Source: Shewanella sp. MR-4 (GTDB taxonomy: Bacteria > Pseudomonadota > Gammaproteobacteria > Enterobacterales > Shewanellaceae). Taken from it: a DNA stretch of 64,000 nt. Of this stretch, positions 7,771 to 15,658 are shown in pieces. A program made the position numbers and the translations under genes. Location: contig NC_008321.1 in assembly GCF_000014685.1 (NCBI RefSeq), positions 2,849,001 to 2,913,000 of the forward strand, written 5' to 3'. How positions within the stretch are numbered: position 1 is the stretch's first letter; the number at the start of each line of letters is the position of its first letter. The notes beneath the pieces are model-generated. The model did no database searches, was not told the origin of the DNA, and saw only the letters and a program-made list of their open reading frames with translations.

Positions 7771-8517
7771 TTAAACCATGTACATTCCGCCATTCACATG
7801 CAAAGTCTCGCCTGTGATATAAGCGGCAGAATCCGACGCCAAAAAGAGCACTGCATTGGCAATTTCTTGCGCTTGCCCTAATCGTTCCATCGGAACCTGA
7901 GACATGATAGCTTTTTGCTGATCTTCGGTCAGCTCATCAGTCATATCGGTCTGGATAAATCCAGGAGCGATAGCATTAACTGTAATTTGACGAGATGCAA
8001 CCTCTCTTGCAAGAGATTTTGTAAATCCGATTAAACCAGCCTTTGCTGCCGAGTAGTTAACTTGACCTGCATTGCCCATAGTGCCTACCACAGAACCGAT
8101 ATTGATGATCCGGCCAAAACGCTTTTTCATCATGGTACGCATTACAGGTTTTGATAGTCTGAACAATGATGTCAGGTTGGTATCGATGATATCGTTCCAT
8201 TCATCATCTTTCATTCGCATCAGCAAGTTATCACGGGTGATACCCGCGTTGTTGACTAGAATATCAACATCACCCGCTTTTTCTTTGATCGAATCGAATA
8301 AATCGGTGACGGATTGACTATCGGTAACATTAAGCACTAAACCAAAACCTTTGTCACCCAGATATTCTTGAATTGCTGCGGCGCCCTTCTCACTTGTGGC
8401 AGTTCCTACCACAATCGCACCAGCTTCGACTAAGGTTTCGGCAATCGCACGGCCAATACCACGGCTCGCGCCTGTCACTAAGGCAACTTTGCCCGCTAAA
8501 CTCAGATTGATACTCAT
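7771..8517 (-). CDS. fabG: 3-oxoacyl-[acyl-carrier-protein] reductase
   Basis: A 248-aa NADPH-dependent short-chain dehydrogenase that reduces 3-ketoacyl-ACP to 3-hydroxyacyl-ACP. Visible are the cofactor loop TGASRGIGRA (residues 15-24), the NNAGITRDN motif, catalytic Ser near 142 (INIGSVVG), and Tyr155/Lys159 in YSAAKAG. The C-terminal HVNGGMYM is the normal end. It starts 9 bp after the fabD stop, so the two are co-translated parts of one operon. Confidence 0.97.
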   Translation of the reverse strand: MSINLSLAGKVALVTGASRGIGRAIAETLVEAGAIVVGTATSEKGAAAIQEYLGDKGFGLVLNVTDSQSVTDLFDSIKEKAGDVDILVNNAGITRDNLLMRMKDDEWNDIIDTNLTSLFRLSKPVMRTMMKKRFGRIINIGSVVGTMGNAGQVNYSAAKAGLIGFTKSLAREVASRQITVNAIAPGFIQTDMTDELTEDQQKAIMSQVPMERLGQAQEIANAVLFLASDSAAYITGETLHVNGGMYMV

Positions 8518-8526
8518 ACAAACTCC

Positions 8527-9453
8527 TTATTCAGTTAACGCGGCAAGGGATGCAACGTCATTAACTGCTTGGGCAGAAAGAGATTTATTAATGCGTTTCG
8601 CAAGACCTGTCAATACTTTACCAGGGCCACACTCAACTAACTGTGTAATACCTTTTTCGGCCATTAATTCAACAGTTTCGCTCCAGCGCACTGGGCAATA
8701 AAGTTGACGAACAAGCGCATCTTTAATGTCAGCGACCGCAGTGGGTGATGCGACATCCACGTTATTGATAACAGTGATGCTTGGCGCATTAAACTGCACA
8801 TCGTTCAAAGCAAGGGCTAGTTTATCAGCCGCAGGTTTCATTAATGCGCAATGTGATGGCACGCTGACAGGCAGGGCAACCGCCATTTTGGCGCCCGCCG
8901 CTTTACAGGCAGCAGCTGCACGCTCAACCGCCTCTTTTTGACCGGCGATAACCACTTGACCTGGGCTGTTGAAGTTAACTGGGCTCACCACTTCGCCTTG
9001 GGCAGCTTCAATACACGCATTAGCAATACCGTCATTATCAAGACCGATAATCGCGTACATAGCGCCAGTACCCGCTGGCACGGCTTGCTGCATCAGTTGA
9101 CCACGTAGCTCAACCAGTTTGATCGCATCTTTAAAGTCGATGACACCGGCACAAACTAATGCAGAATATTCGCCTAGGCTGTGACCCGCTAACATCGCAG
9201 GCATGGCTTTACCTGAAGCAACGTAAGCGCGCCAAATGGCCACACTTGCCGCTAATAAAGCAGGCTGGGTTTTATCGGTTTCATTTAAGGTTTCAACGGG
9301 GCCGTCTTGCACTAATGCCCACAGATCATACCCTAACACCTCACTCGCTTCGGCAAAGGTTTGTCCCACAATCGGCTGTGCACCAGCTAACTCGGCTAAC
9401 ATGCCTAGGGCCTGAGAACCTTGGCCTGGGAATACAAAAGCTACATTTTCCAT
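8527..9453 (-). CDS. fabD: Malonyl-CoA:ACP transacylase
   Basis: A 308-aa transacylase that loads malonate from CoA onto ACP. The N-terminal FVFPGQGSQALGM and nucleophile elbow LAGHSLGEYSALV (Ser92) are diagnostic. The active-site His lies in VSVPSHCALM and the C-terminal ECGPGKVLTGL is conserved. It sits between fabH and fabG. The 104-bp gap before it holds a perfect 10-bp hairpin, so its message may be processed away from fabH. Confidence 0.97.
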   Translation of the reverse strand: MENVAFVFPGQGSQALGMLAELAGAQPIVGQTFAEASEVLGYDLWALVQDGPVETLNETDKTQPALLAASVAIWRAYVASGKAMPAMLAGHSLGEYSALVCAGVIDFKDAIKLVELRGQLMQQAVPAGTGAMYAIIGLDNDGIANACIEAAQGEVVSPVNFNSPGQVVIAGQKEAVERAAAACKAAGAKMAVALPVSVPSHCALMKPAADKLALALNDVQFNAPSITVINNVDVASPTAVADIKDALVRQLYCPVRWSETVELMAEKGITQLVECGPGKVLTGLAKRINKSLSAQAVNDVASLAALTE

Positions 9454-9496
9454 ATCAAATTACCTATGGCGAACTTAATTTATTGAACACTAAACC

Positions 9497-9524
9497 GTTA
9501 TCTTGGACATCTAACCAAGATAAC
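9497..9524 (-). promoter_or_regulatory. Intercistronic hairpin between fabH and fabD
   Basis: Perfect inverted repeat GTTATCTTGG / CCAAGATAAC with an 8-base loop. In the mRNA sense the loop begins UUAGA, as does that of the fabG-acpP hairpin. It is followed by CGGTTTAG, not a T run, so simple termination is unlikely. Confidence 0.55.
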
Positions 9525-9557
9525 AGTAGTCAGGAATGTATTCGTATACAGATACGG

Positions 9558-10517
9558 TTAAAAACGGATGAGCGCACTGCCCCACGCAAAACCGGCACCG
9601 AAGGCTTCAAGCAGCAATAGCTGGCCACGTTGGATCCGGCCATCACGCACGGCTTCGTCTAAGGCAATCGGTACCGACGCCGCCGAGGTATTACCGTGTT
9701 TAGCAAGGGTTAACACCACTTTATCTAAGCTCATGTCGAGCTTTTTCGCCGTGGCATTAATAATGCGGAAGTTAGCCTGATGGGGAACCAACCAGTCGAT
9801 TTCCGACTTATCGATATTATTCAGGCGCAATGTTTCAGTAACGACATGGGATAACTGAGTCACCGCCACTTTAAAGACGTCATTACCTTTCATGGTCATA
9901 AAGCCAAGTGCTTCAGAGGTTTCCCCCTGACGAGGTGGGAAGGCACACTTGAGTAAGTCACCTTGACGACCATCGGCATAAATATGGGTTGAAATAATCC
10001 CAGGCTCATCGGAAGCGCCGATAACCGCAGCACCTGCACCATCCCCAAACAGAATGATAGTAGTACGGTCTTCTGGCTCACACAGACGGGATAATACGTC
10101 AGCACCAATCACTAATACTTTTTTCGCGGTACCATTTTTAACGAATTGGTCCGCCACGGATAAGGCATACACAAAACCTGAACAAGCCGCCGCAATATCA
10201 AAGGCTGGAATGGTATGTACGCCGAGCATGGCTTGGATTTCGCAGGCCGCTGCAGGGAACGCATTTGCCGCACTGGTGGTGCCACAAATGATCATATCTA
10301 ACTCTGATGCTTCTATGCCGGCCATTTCGAGCGCCTTTAATGCCGCCTGATAGCCCATAGTTGAGACAGTTTCGTCTTGCGCCGCGATGCGACGCTCTGA
10401 AATACCTGTACGTTCAACAATCCATTGGTCACTGGTTTCCACCATTTTTTCCAAATCTTGATTGCTACGCACCTGCACTGGCAGATAACTACCAGTTCCG
10501 AGAATTTTTGTATGCAT
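9558..10517 (-). CDS. fabH: 3-oxoacyl-[acyl-carrier-protein] synthase III
   Basis: KAS III (319 aa) starts each fatty acid by condensing acetyl-CoA with malonyl-ACP. The triad is Cys112 in FDIAAACSGFVYA, His in WLVPHQANFRI, and Asn in KHGNTSAASVP. The GERTGI-like N-terminal motif VERTGISERRI and the C-terminal GAGFAWGSALIRF are normal. It begins 9 bp after plsX, with a ribosome site AGGAGG-like sequence (cctcctta on the plus strand) just ahead of its ATG. Confidence 0.97.
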   Translation of the reverse strand: MHTKILGTGSYLPVQVRSNQDLEKMVETSDQWIVERTGISERRIAAQDETVSTMGYQAALKALEMAGIEASELDMIICGTTSAANAFPAAACEIQAMLGVHTIPAFDIAAACSGFVYALSVADQFVKNGTAKKVLVIGADVLSRLCEPEDRTTIILFGDGAGAAVIGASDEPGIISTHIYADGRQGDLLKCAFPPRQGETSEALGFMTMKGNDVFKVAVTQLSHVVTETLRLNNIDKSEIDWLVPHQANFRIINATAKKLDMSLDKVVLTLAKHGNTSAASVPIALDEAVRDGRIQRGQLLLLEAFGAGFAWGSALIRF

Positions 10518-10526
10518 AAGGAGGAA

Positions 10527-11555
10527 TCAGTTATTTATATCTAAAAGAATCGACTCCAAACGATCTTTTATCATTTCGGGGAGTCGACGTTGCGCTTCAG
10601 TCACTGCCAAATTAATTGCTTGTAAATAGGCAGTTTCATCCGCATTTCCATGGCTCTTTACAACTATGCCGCGCAATCCTATCAGACTTGCACCATTATA
10701 GTGGTCGGGGTTCATCTGGCTGAGGACCGCCTGAATGCGTGGAGCGATGAGTTTTGCCAAAAAACGCACGAAGAAACCTTGGGTTAGGCCACGTTTTAAC
10801 TGATGGACCAATAACTTGGCAATGCCTTCAGAGGTTTTGAGCGTGATGTTACCCACAAAACCATCACAAACGATCACATCCACATTTCCCGAGTAGATTT
10901 CATCACCCTCAATAAAGCCGGTGTAATTAATCTGATCGGTGTTTTGCAGTATTTGCGCCGCTTGTTGAACCTGATCGTTGCCTTTGATTTCTTCTGTGCC
11001 CACATTAAGGAGTGCGACTTTCGGGCGGGATTTTTTATCCACCGCTTCACACAGCACAGAGCCCATTACGGCAAATTGGAAAAGTGTTTCTGAATCGCAG
11101 GAGATATTGGCACCTAAGTCCAATAAATAAACCGGCTTTTGCGTGACCGAGGGTAAACAACTGACCAACGCAGGTCTGTCCACACCGGGCAAGGTTTTTA
11201 ATAACACCTTGGCCATGGCCATTAAGGCACCCGTATTGCCCGCACTCACACACGCCGCTGCTCGTCCATCACGCACCAGTTCAATCGACAAGCGCATCGA
11301 ACTATTCTTACGGGTACGCAAAGCGTGCACGGGTCTATCGGACATGCTCACCACTTCATCGGTGTGAATGACTTCAATACGTGAGAGTAACGGTTGTTCT
11401 GCTTGACGCAGATAGACATCAATTTCAGTCTTATCGCCGACTAAAATGATTTTAAGAGAAGAGTGAGATTTTAGTGCCCGCAAGGCTGCAGGCACCGTGA
11501 CGTGGGGGCCATGATCGCCACCCATCGCATCTAACGCGAGCGTCAGACTCGTCAT
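10527..11555 (-). CDS. plsX: Phosphate acyltransferase
   Basis: PlsX (342 aa) converts acyl-ACP to acyl-phosphate, the donor for glycerol-3-phosphate acylation, and so links fatty-acid and phospholipid synthesis. It opens with LALDAMGGDHGP and has VSAGNTGALMAMAK and DGFVGNITLKTSEG, all PlsX signatures. The length is normal. It lies between rpmF and fabH, 15 bp after the rpmF stop, in the conserved gammaproteobacterial order. Confidence 0.97.
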   Translation of the reverse strand: MTSLTLALDAMGGDHGPHVTVPAALRALKSHSSLKIILVGDKTEIDVYLRQAEQPLLSRIEVIHTDEVVSMSDRPVHALRTRKNSSMRLSIELVRDGRAAACVSAGNTGALMAMAKVLLKTLPGVDRPALVSCLPSVTQKPVYLLDLGANISCDSETLFQFAVMGSVLCEAVDKKSRPKVALLNVGTEEIKGNDQVQQAAQILQNTDQINYTGFIEGDEIYSGNVDVIVCDGFVGNITLKTSEGIAKLLVHQLKRGLTQGFFVRFLAKLIAPRIQAVLSQMNPDHYNGASLIGLRGIVVKSHGNADETAYLQAINLAVTEAQRRLPEMIKDRLESILLDINN

Positions 11556-11570
11556 TAGGAAACCAACAAA

Positions 11571-11741
11571 TTACTTGTTGATTACCTTTTTACCGCGATA
11601 GAAACCATCAGCAGTCACGTTGTGACGCATATGGACTTCACCGCTGGTAGCGTCAACAGACAGCTGAGCAGTGCTCAGTGCGTCATGTGAACGGCGCATA
11701 CCGCGCTTAGAACGAGATTTTTTATTCTGTTGTACAGCCAT
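11571..11741 (-). CDS. rpmF: 50S ribosomal protein L32
   Basis: A 56-aa basic protein starting MAVQQNKKSRSKRGMRRSHD and ending in DGFYRGKKVINK, unmistakably L32 of the large subunit. The ATG at 11741 is preceded by GGAGAC on the minus strand. It sits between yceD and plsX, which couples ribosome and lipid genes as in E. coli. It lacks the four zinc-binding cysteines some L32 proteins have, which is usual in enterobacterial-type L32. Confidence 0.97.
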   Translation of the reverse strand: MAVQQNKKSRSKRGMRRSHDALSTAQLSVDATSGEVHMRHNVTADGFYRGKKVINK

Positions 11742-11758
11742 TGGCCCTGTCTCCTAGA

Positions 11759-12283
11759 TTACTTGCTCTTCAGTTTTTCTAACACTGCAAACGGATTTGG
11801 ACGCTCCTCTTGAGCGGGTTCGATCTCGCCTACAACTATGTCCATTGACCCGATGTTGCAATCAGTTTCTTCATGCATCGGGATGATAGGCATAGCGACT
11901 ATCAATTCATCTTCGATCAATTGATGCAGACGTACTTCGCCAATCTCATTGCACTCAATTGGGTCATACGCATCCGGGAGCTCATCGATTTCTGCCTTAG
12001 TCCGGCATGGACCGAAGCAAAACTCGACCGTAACCTCAGTGGTAAATAGCGTCATGCAACGTTGACAAACCAGAGTGAGCTCCGTCACAGCCTTCCCTTT
12101 CAGGTAGACTATCCCCTGCAAATCTACGCCACATTCAATCGACACTGCCACATCGGAACAGTCGCCGGCACATAACTCATTTAATCTTTTCAATTGCTGC
12201 CCTGGCACTATCCCCTCATAGGTAGAACGGCTCGAGGCGGCGCGAATAGGATCAATTGAAACCGGTATCTTTACTGTTTGCAT
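11759..12283 (-). CDS. yceD: YceD/DUF177 family protein (23S rRNA accumulation protein)
   Basis: A 174-aa protein of the DUF177 family, linked in E. coli and plants to 23S rRNA accumulation. The start MQTVKIPVSIDPIRAAS matches YceD well. A CQRCM motif sits near residue 91 and the C terminus is NPFAVLEKLKSK. It is the first gene of the lipid operon. A strong TATAAT box ends only about 12 bp before the start codon and no ribosome site is visible, so translation may use a very short leader. Confidence 0.92.
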   Translation of the reverse strand: MQTVKIPVSIDPIRAASSRSTYEGIVPGQQLKRLNELCAGDCSDVAVSIECGVDLQGIVYLKGKAVTELTLVCQRCMTLFTTEVTVEFCFGPCRTKAEIDELPDAYDPIECNEIGEVRLHQLIEDELIVAMPIIPMHEETDCNIGSMDIVVGEIEPAQEERPNPFAVLEKLKSK

Positions 12284-12294
12284 AAGGCGCGCAT

Positions 12295-12321
12295 ATTATA
12301 GTTTGAAAACGCTAGAGTCAA
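12295..12321 (-). promoter_or_regulatory. Promoter of the yceD-rpmF-plsX-fab operon
   Basis: On the minus strand a -35 TTGACT (12321-12316) and a perfect -10 TATAAT (12300-12295) are 15 bp apart (16 bp if the -35 is read as TTTGAC). Transcription would begin near 12288, leaving about 5 nt before the yceD ATG at 12283. Confidence 0.6.
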
Positions 12322-12567
12322 AGAAAAATTTCTAACTTAAGTCCCAGTTTGTGACTTAAATGATTCTCTAGCCCCAACATTGAATTAACGGAAGCGAAAT
12401 TTTACCCAAGCACGGGGCGGCGCACAAGCGCTAGCCGTCTAAAATAGCCGCACTCACCGAAAGAATCCCTAATTAGCGACTTAAAGTGGCGACTTCTGTT
12501 ACCGCGACTTGCATTCCATCATCCCGATTGGTGACAATAGGTGCAGTTTTCTTACGGATTATTAACG

Positions 12568-13155
12568 ATGACGCCCCAGTTAATCCTCGCTTCCACCTCT
12601 GTATTCCGGCAAGCACTATTACAAAAGTTAGGTTTAGCCTTTGGATCTTGCAATCCAGATATCGATGAAAGCCCAATGACAAATGAGTCCGCCCAAGACT
12701 TAGTGTTAAGGCTTGCCAAAGCCAAAGCCAAAGCTGGTGCAACTCATTTCCCACATGGATTAATCATTGGCTCTGATCAGGTCGCGGTCATTGATGGCAA
12801 GATCATCGGTAAACCATTAAATCGAGAGAATGCGATTAAGCAACTCAGCCAAGCTTCGGGTAAAGTCATTACCTTTTATACCGGCCTTGCGCTCTATGAT
12901 GCCAAGACTGGAGAAGTGACGGCTCAGGTCGAACCTTTCACCGTGCATTTTCGTCAGCTGACTGCCGCGCAAATCGTCGCTTATGTCGATAAAGAGCAAC
13001 CTTTTTATTGTGCGGGCAGCTTTAAGAGTGAAGGTTTAGGGATTGCCTTGTTTACTCGCTTAGAGGGCCGAGATCCTAACACCCTGATTGGGCTGCCCTT
13101 GATACTGTTAACTGAAATGCTGCTCAATCATGGAATCGATGTCTTAGCCGACTAG
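12568..13155 (+). CDS. Maf/YceF-type nucleotide pyrophosphatase
   Basis: A 195-aa Maf-family house-cleaning pyrophosphatase. YceF-type members hydrolyse m7GTP, and the gene's place beside yceD is that of E. coli yceF. Motifs are LILASTSVFRQALL at the N terminus, IIGSDQVAVIDGKIIGKP, and the C-terminal EGRDPNTLIGLPL. The ATG at 12568 starts the conserved strand; an upstream in-frame GTG at 12541 is less likely. It runs divergently from the yceD operon. Confidence 0.9.
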   Translation: MTPQLILASTSVFRQALLQKLGLAFGSCNPDIDESPMTNESAQDLVLRLAKAKAKAGATHFPHGLIIGSDQVAVIDGKIIGKPLNRENAIKQLSQASGKVITFYTGLALYDAKTGEVTAQVEPFTVHFRQLTAAQIVAYVDKEQPFYCAGSFKSEGLGIALFTRLEGRDPNTLIGLPLILLTEMLLNHGIDVLAD

Positions 13156-13200
13156 CGTGAAGTGGTTATTAAGGTGGCATGATGTAAGTTCGGATCGAGA

Positions 13201-13240
13201 TGGGCAAGTAAGATAGTTGTGTTTCACATATCTTTGCCCA
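13201..13240. terminator. Hairpin between the convergent maf and HAD genes
   Basis: TGGGCAA-gta-AGATA pairs with TATCTTTGCCCA, giving a 12-bp stem with a 3-nt bulge. No T run follows, so the terminator role is a guess from its place between two convergent genes. Confidence 0.35.
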
Positions 13241-13316
13241 GATAACTCAAAAAGCACTTAGGTTTTTAGCGATTCAGCTCAGCATTCGTCATTAATCGGC
13301 GCTGATGAGTCAATCA

Positions 13317-14063
13317 CTATAAATGCAGCAAGAGTTTTTCAGGGGAATCAATTAAGGCGATGGGATTGGCTTGCTGGAGCATTTCTTCACTATGAGCGCC
13401 GTAAGTGACACCCACACCGTCGATACCCGCATTCGCCGCCATGGTTAAATCCAACAAAGAGTCTCCAACCATCAAGGCTCGTTCAGGCGGAATACCTAAC
13501 TCCTGCAGCAAACTTAAGATCATTTCTGGGTGAGGTTTACTCTGCGCCTCATCGGCGCAGCGAGAAGCAATAAAATAGTGACCTAAGCCGGATTGCTCCC
13601 ACACGCGCACTAAGCCTGCTTTCGCCTTACCCGTCGCGACAGCAAGTTGATATCCTGCTGTTGATAATGATTCGAGTAGTTGGGGGGCTTGGTTAAAAAT
13701 CGGCGTTGGCGTGGTATCAAGGTGCAAATACTGCGCCTTAAACTCGGCGCGCATCTTTATATAGCAATCATCGGTGCCAACAAGCGCTTGAGTTGCCCCC
13801 GCTTGTGCCGCCCTGCTTGCACATCCGTTAAGCGGCGGCACAGAAGTCAAACCTATGGGAAATAACACCTGTAACGCCTGCGTCATCGACAAGCCAATCA
13901 CATTGCGAATATCCGCCTCAGCAGGCACTGGTAGCGCCAGCGCCCTAGCCATATTCTCAATGCAAACAATAATCTTGCCGATGGAATCCATTAACGTGCC
14001 ATCCCAATCAAAAATCACTAAATCATATTTTCGTTGGGTTGAATGACTCTCTGACACTTTCAT
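13317..14063 (-). CDS. HAD-superfamily phosphatase (Gph-like)
   Basis: A 248-aa haloacid-dehalogenase subfamily IA hydrolase, probably a phosphatase of small sugar phosphates. Motif I is VIFDWDGTLMDS (residues 16-27), motif II is VATGKAKAG, motif III Lys is in QSKPHPEMIL and motif IV is LMVGDSLLDLTMAANAG. The cap domain carries an unusual Ala/Gly/Pro-rich segment of about 25 residues (around SVPPLNGCASRAAQAGATQ) that reads like an insertion. It follows rluC by 40 bp in the same orientation. Confidence 0.85.
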   Translation of the reverse strand: MKVSESHSTQRKYDLVIFDWDGTLMDSIGKIIVCIENMARALALPVPAEADIRNVIGLSMTQALQVLFPIGLTSVPPLNGCASRAAQAGATQALVGTDDCYIKMRAEFKAQYLHLDTTPTPIFNQAPQLLESLSTAGYQLAVATGKAKAGLVRVWEQSGLGHYFIASRCADEAQSKPHPEMILSLLQELGIPPERALMVGDSLLDLTMAANAGIDGVGVTYGAHSEEMLQQANPIALIDSPEKLLLHL

Positions 14064-14103
14064 GCTCTCAGGTTTCTATGGGTAATAGGCGCAGAAGCAA
14101 AAA

Positions 14104-15063
14104 CTAAGCGCGCTTTAACTTACTTAACAGTTGCTGCAAATTATCATCCAGTGGTGCAGAGACTCGCATCACCTCATCGTTTTCAGGATGAATAAACATC
14201 AATTCTGCCGCATGGAGAAACAGTCGACTCAGGCCAAGTGCGCGCATACTGTCATCAAACGTCTGCTCGCTGTATTTCTCATCGCAGGCGATGGGGTGTC
14301 CCATATATTGACAATGCACCCGAATCTGGTGGGTACGCCCAGTGACAGGACTCGCCTGAACCAGCGTACAGCCTTGATAACGCTGCACAATCTTAAAGCG
14401 AGTTTCAGAGGGTTTGCCCTCGCCATTAACTCGAACGATACGCTCGCCCGACTTAAGCGTTAATTTTAACAGCGGCTGTTTAACTACTTTATCCTGCGCC
14501 GACCACTCACCTTTGACTAAGGCCAAGTAATCTTTCTGCATCTTTTTTTGACGCAGTTGATCGTGCAGATGCTTAAGGGCACTGCGTTTTTTCGCCACCA
14601 GCAACACGCCCGAAGTGTCTTTATCGAGACGGTGAACCAGTTCTAAAAATTTCTGTTGTGGACGTAAGGAGCGCAGCGCTTCAATCACACCATAATCGAC
14701 GCCACTGCCACCATGTACCGCAATGCCAGCAGGCTTATTCAAAACAATCAGATGATTGTCTTCGTGCAAAATTCGGTCTTCAAGCTGAGACACTTTGCTC
14801 AGATTAGCAGAAGGCGCAGTACGATTATCCTGCTCAGCCATTCTGACGGGAGGCACGCGTACCACATCACCGATTTGTAATTTGTACTCTGGCTTAATGC
14901 GTTTTTTATTCACCCGTACTTCGCCCTTACGGACGATACGGTAAATCATGCTCTTAGGAACACCCTTTAGCACTGTGATTAAAAAATTGTCGATTCGTTG
15001 GTCGAGGTGGTCTTCGTCAATCGTGATCAACTGCACCTGTAGCTGTGGAGATTCTGTATTCAT
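14104..15063 (-). CDS. rluC: 23S rRNA pseudouridine(955/2504/2580) synthase
   Basis: RluC (319 aa) makes pseudouridines in 23S rRNA. An N-terminal S4 RNA-binding domain (IDNFLITVLKGVPKSMIYR, then VRVNKKRIKPEYKLQIGD) precedes the catalytic domain with ELVHRLDKDTSGVLLVAK, whose Asp is the nucleophile. The C terminus has GRTHQIRVH. I place the start at 15063, where family homology begins, rather than at an upstream ATG at 15159. It is divergent from rne, as in E. coli. Confidence 0.93.
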   Translation of the reverse strand: MNTESPQLQVQLITIDEDHLDQRIDNFLITVLKGVPKSMIYRIVRKGEVRVNKKRIKPEYKLQIGDVVRVPPVRMAEQDNRTAPSANLSKVSQLEDRILHEDNHLIVLNKPAGIAVHGGSGVDYGVIEALRSLRPQQKFLELVHRLDKDTSGVLLVAKKRSALKHLHDQLRQKKMQKDYLALVKGEWSAQDKVVKQPLLKLTLKSGERIVRVNGEGKPSETRFKIVQRYQGCTLVQASPVTGRTHQIRVHCQYMGHPIACDEKYSEQTFDDSMRALGLSRLFLHAAELMFIHPENDEVMRVSAPLDDNLQQLLSKLKRA

Positions 15064-15272
15064 GATGTGCCATCTACTTATAACGACGGCCATTGTACAA
15101 CAGTTAAGAAGAATTGTGCCTTTCCATTGCTGAATTTTTTGATTATTGCTATATTTCACCAGCGATTAGGGATAAGCCGTGAATAAAGTGTTCACAAGGT
15201 CCCAGTCCCAAGTGAAAAGCTTTATAGATTAAAAAAGATTTTCTTGATAGCAACTCATTGATTTGCAAATCG

Positions 15273-15658
15273 TATACTGAGTAAAAATACCACAAATGCG
15301 TTTTTTACGATTAAATCGAGAATCTAACCTTACTTTGACTAGGTTTATCTAAAGTTTTTCTCACCGATTTCGAAATATATTTTAACTTGTCGTCAGACAA
15401 ACCGATTCGACTTGGGCATTACCGGAACGAAATGAAAGAATTTATGGGGTTGGTTGATGTTTTACAACGAATTCCTTGTTTTTGTAATCATTAAAAAATA
15501 AGCCATAAATAGGATGCGACACGCAGCGACTGCGTCTAACAGTAATGCGCACCTTGCCTAGCCACCAGCCGTGAGGCTTCGTTGACCTACTGCTAGGCCC
15601 GTAATGCAGCGAAACGCGATTGTTTGATGACCTCCATTTAAAGAAGAATGACGTCATC
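15273..15658 (+). promoter_or_regulatory. Long rne leader with structured elements
   Basis: About 500 bp without a gene separate rluC and rne. A TATACT box at 15273-15278 would give a leader near 370 nt, similar to E. coli rne (361 nt), in which hairpins let RNase E cleave its own mRNA. Near the end, GCCTAGC (15556-15562) pairs with GCTAGGC (15592-15598), enclosing an inner AGCC-GTGA-GGCT hairpin (15567-15578). The -35 match is poor, so the promoter is tentative; the structure is directly visible. Confidence 0.5.
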
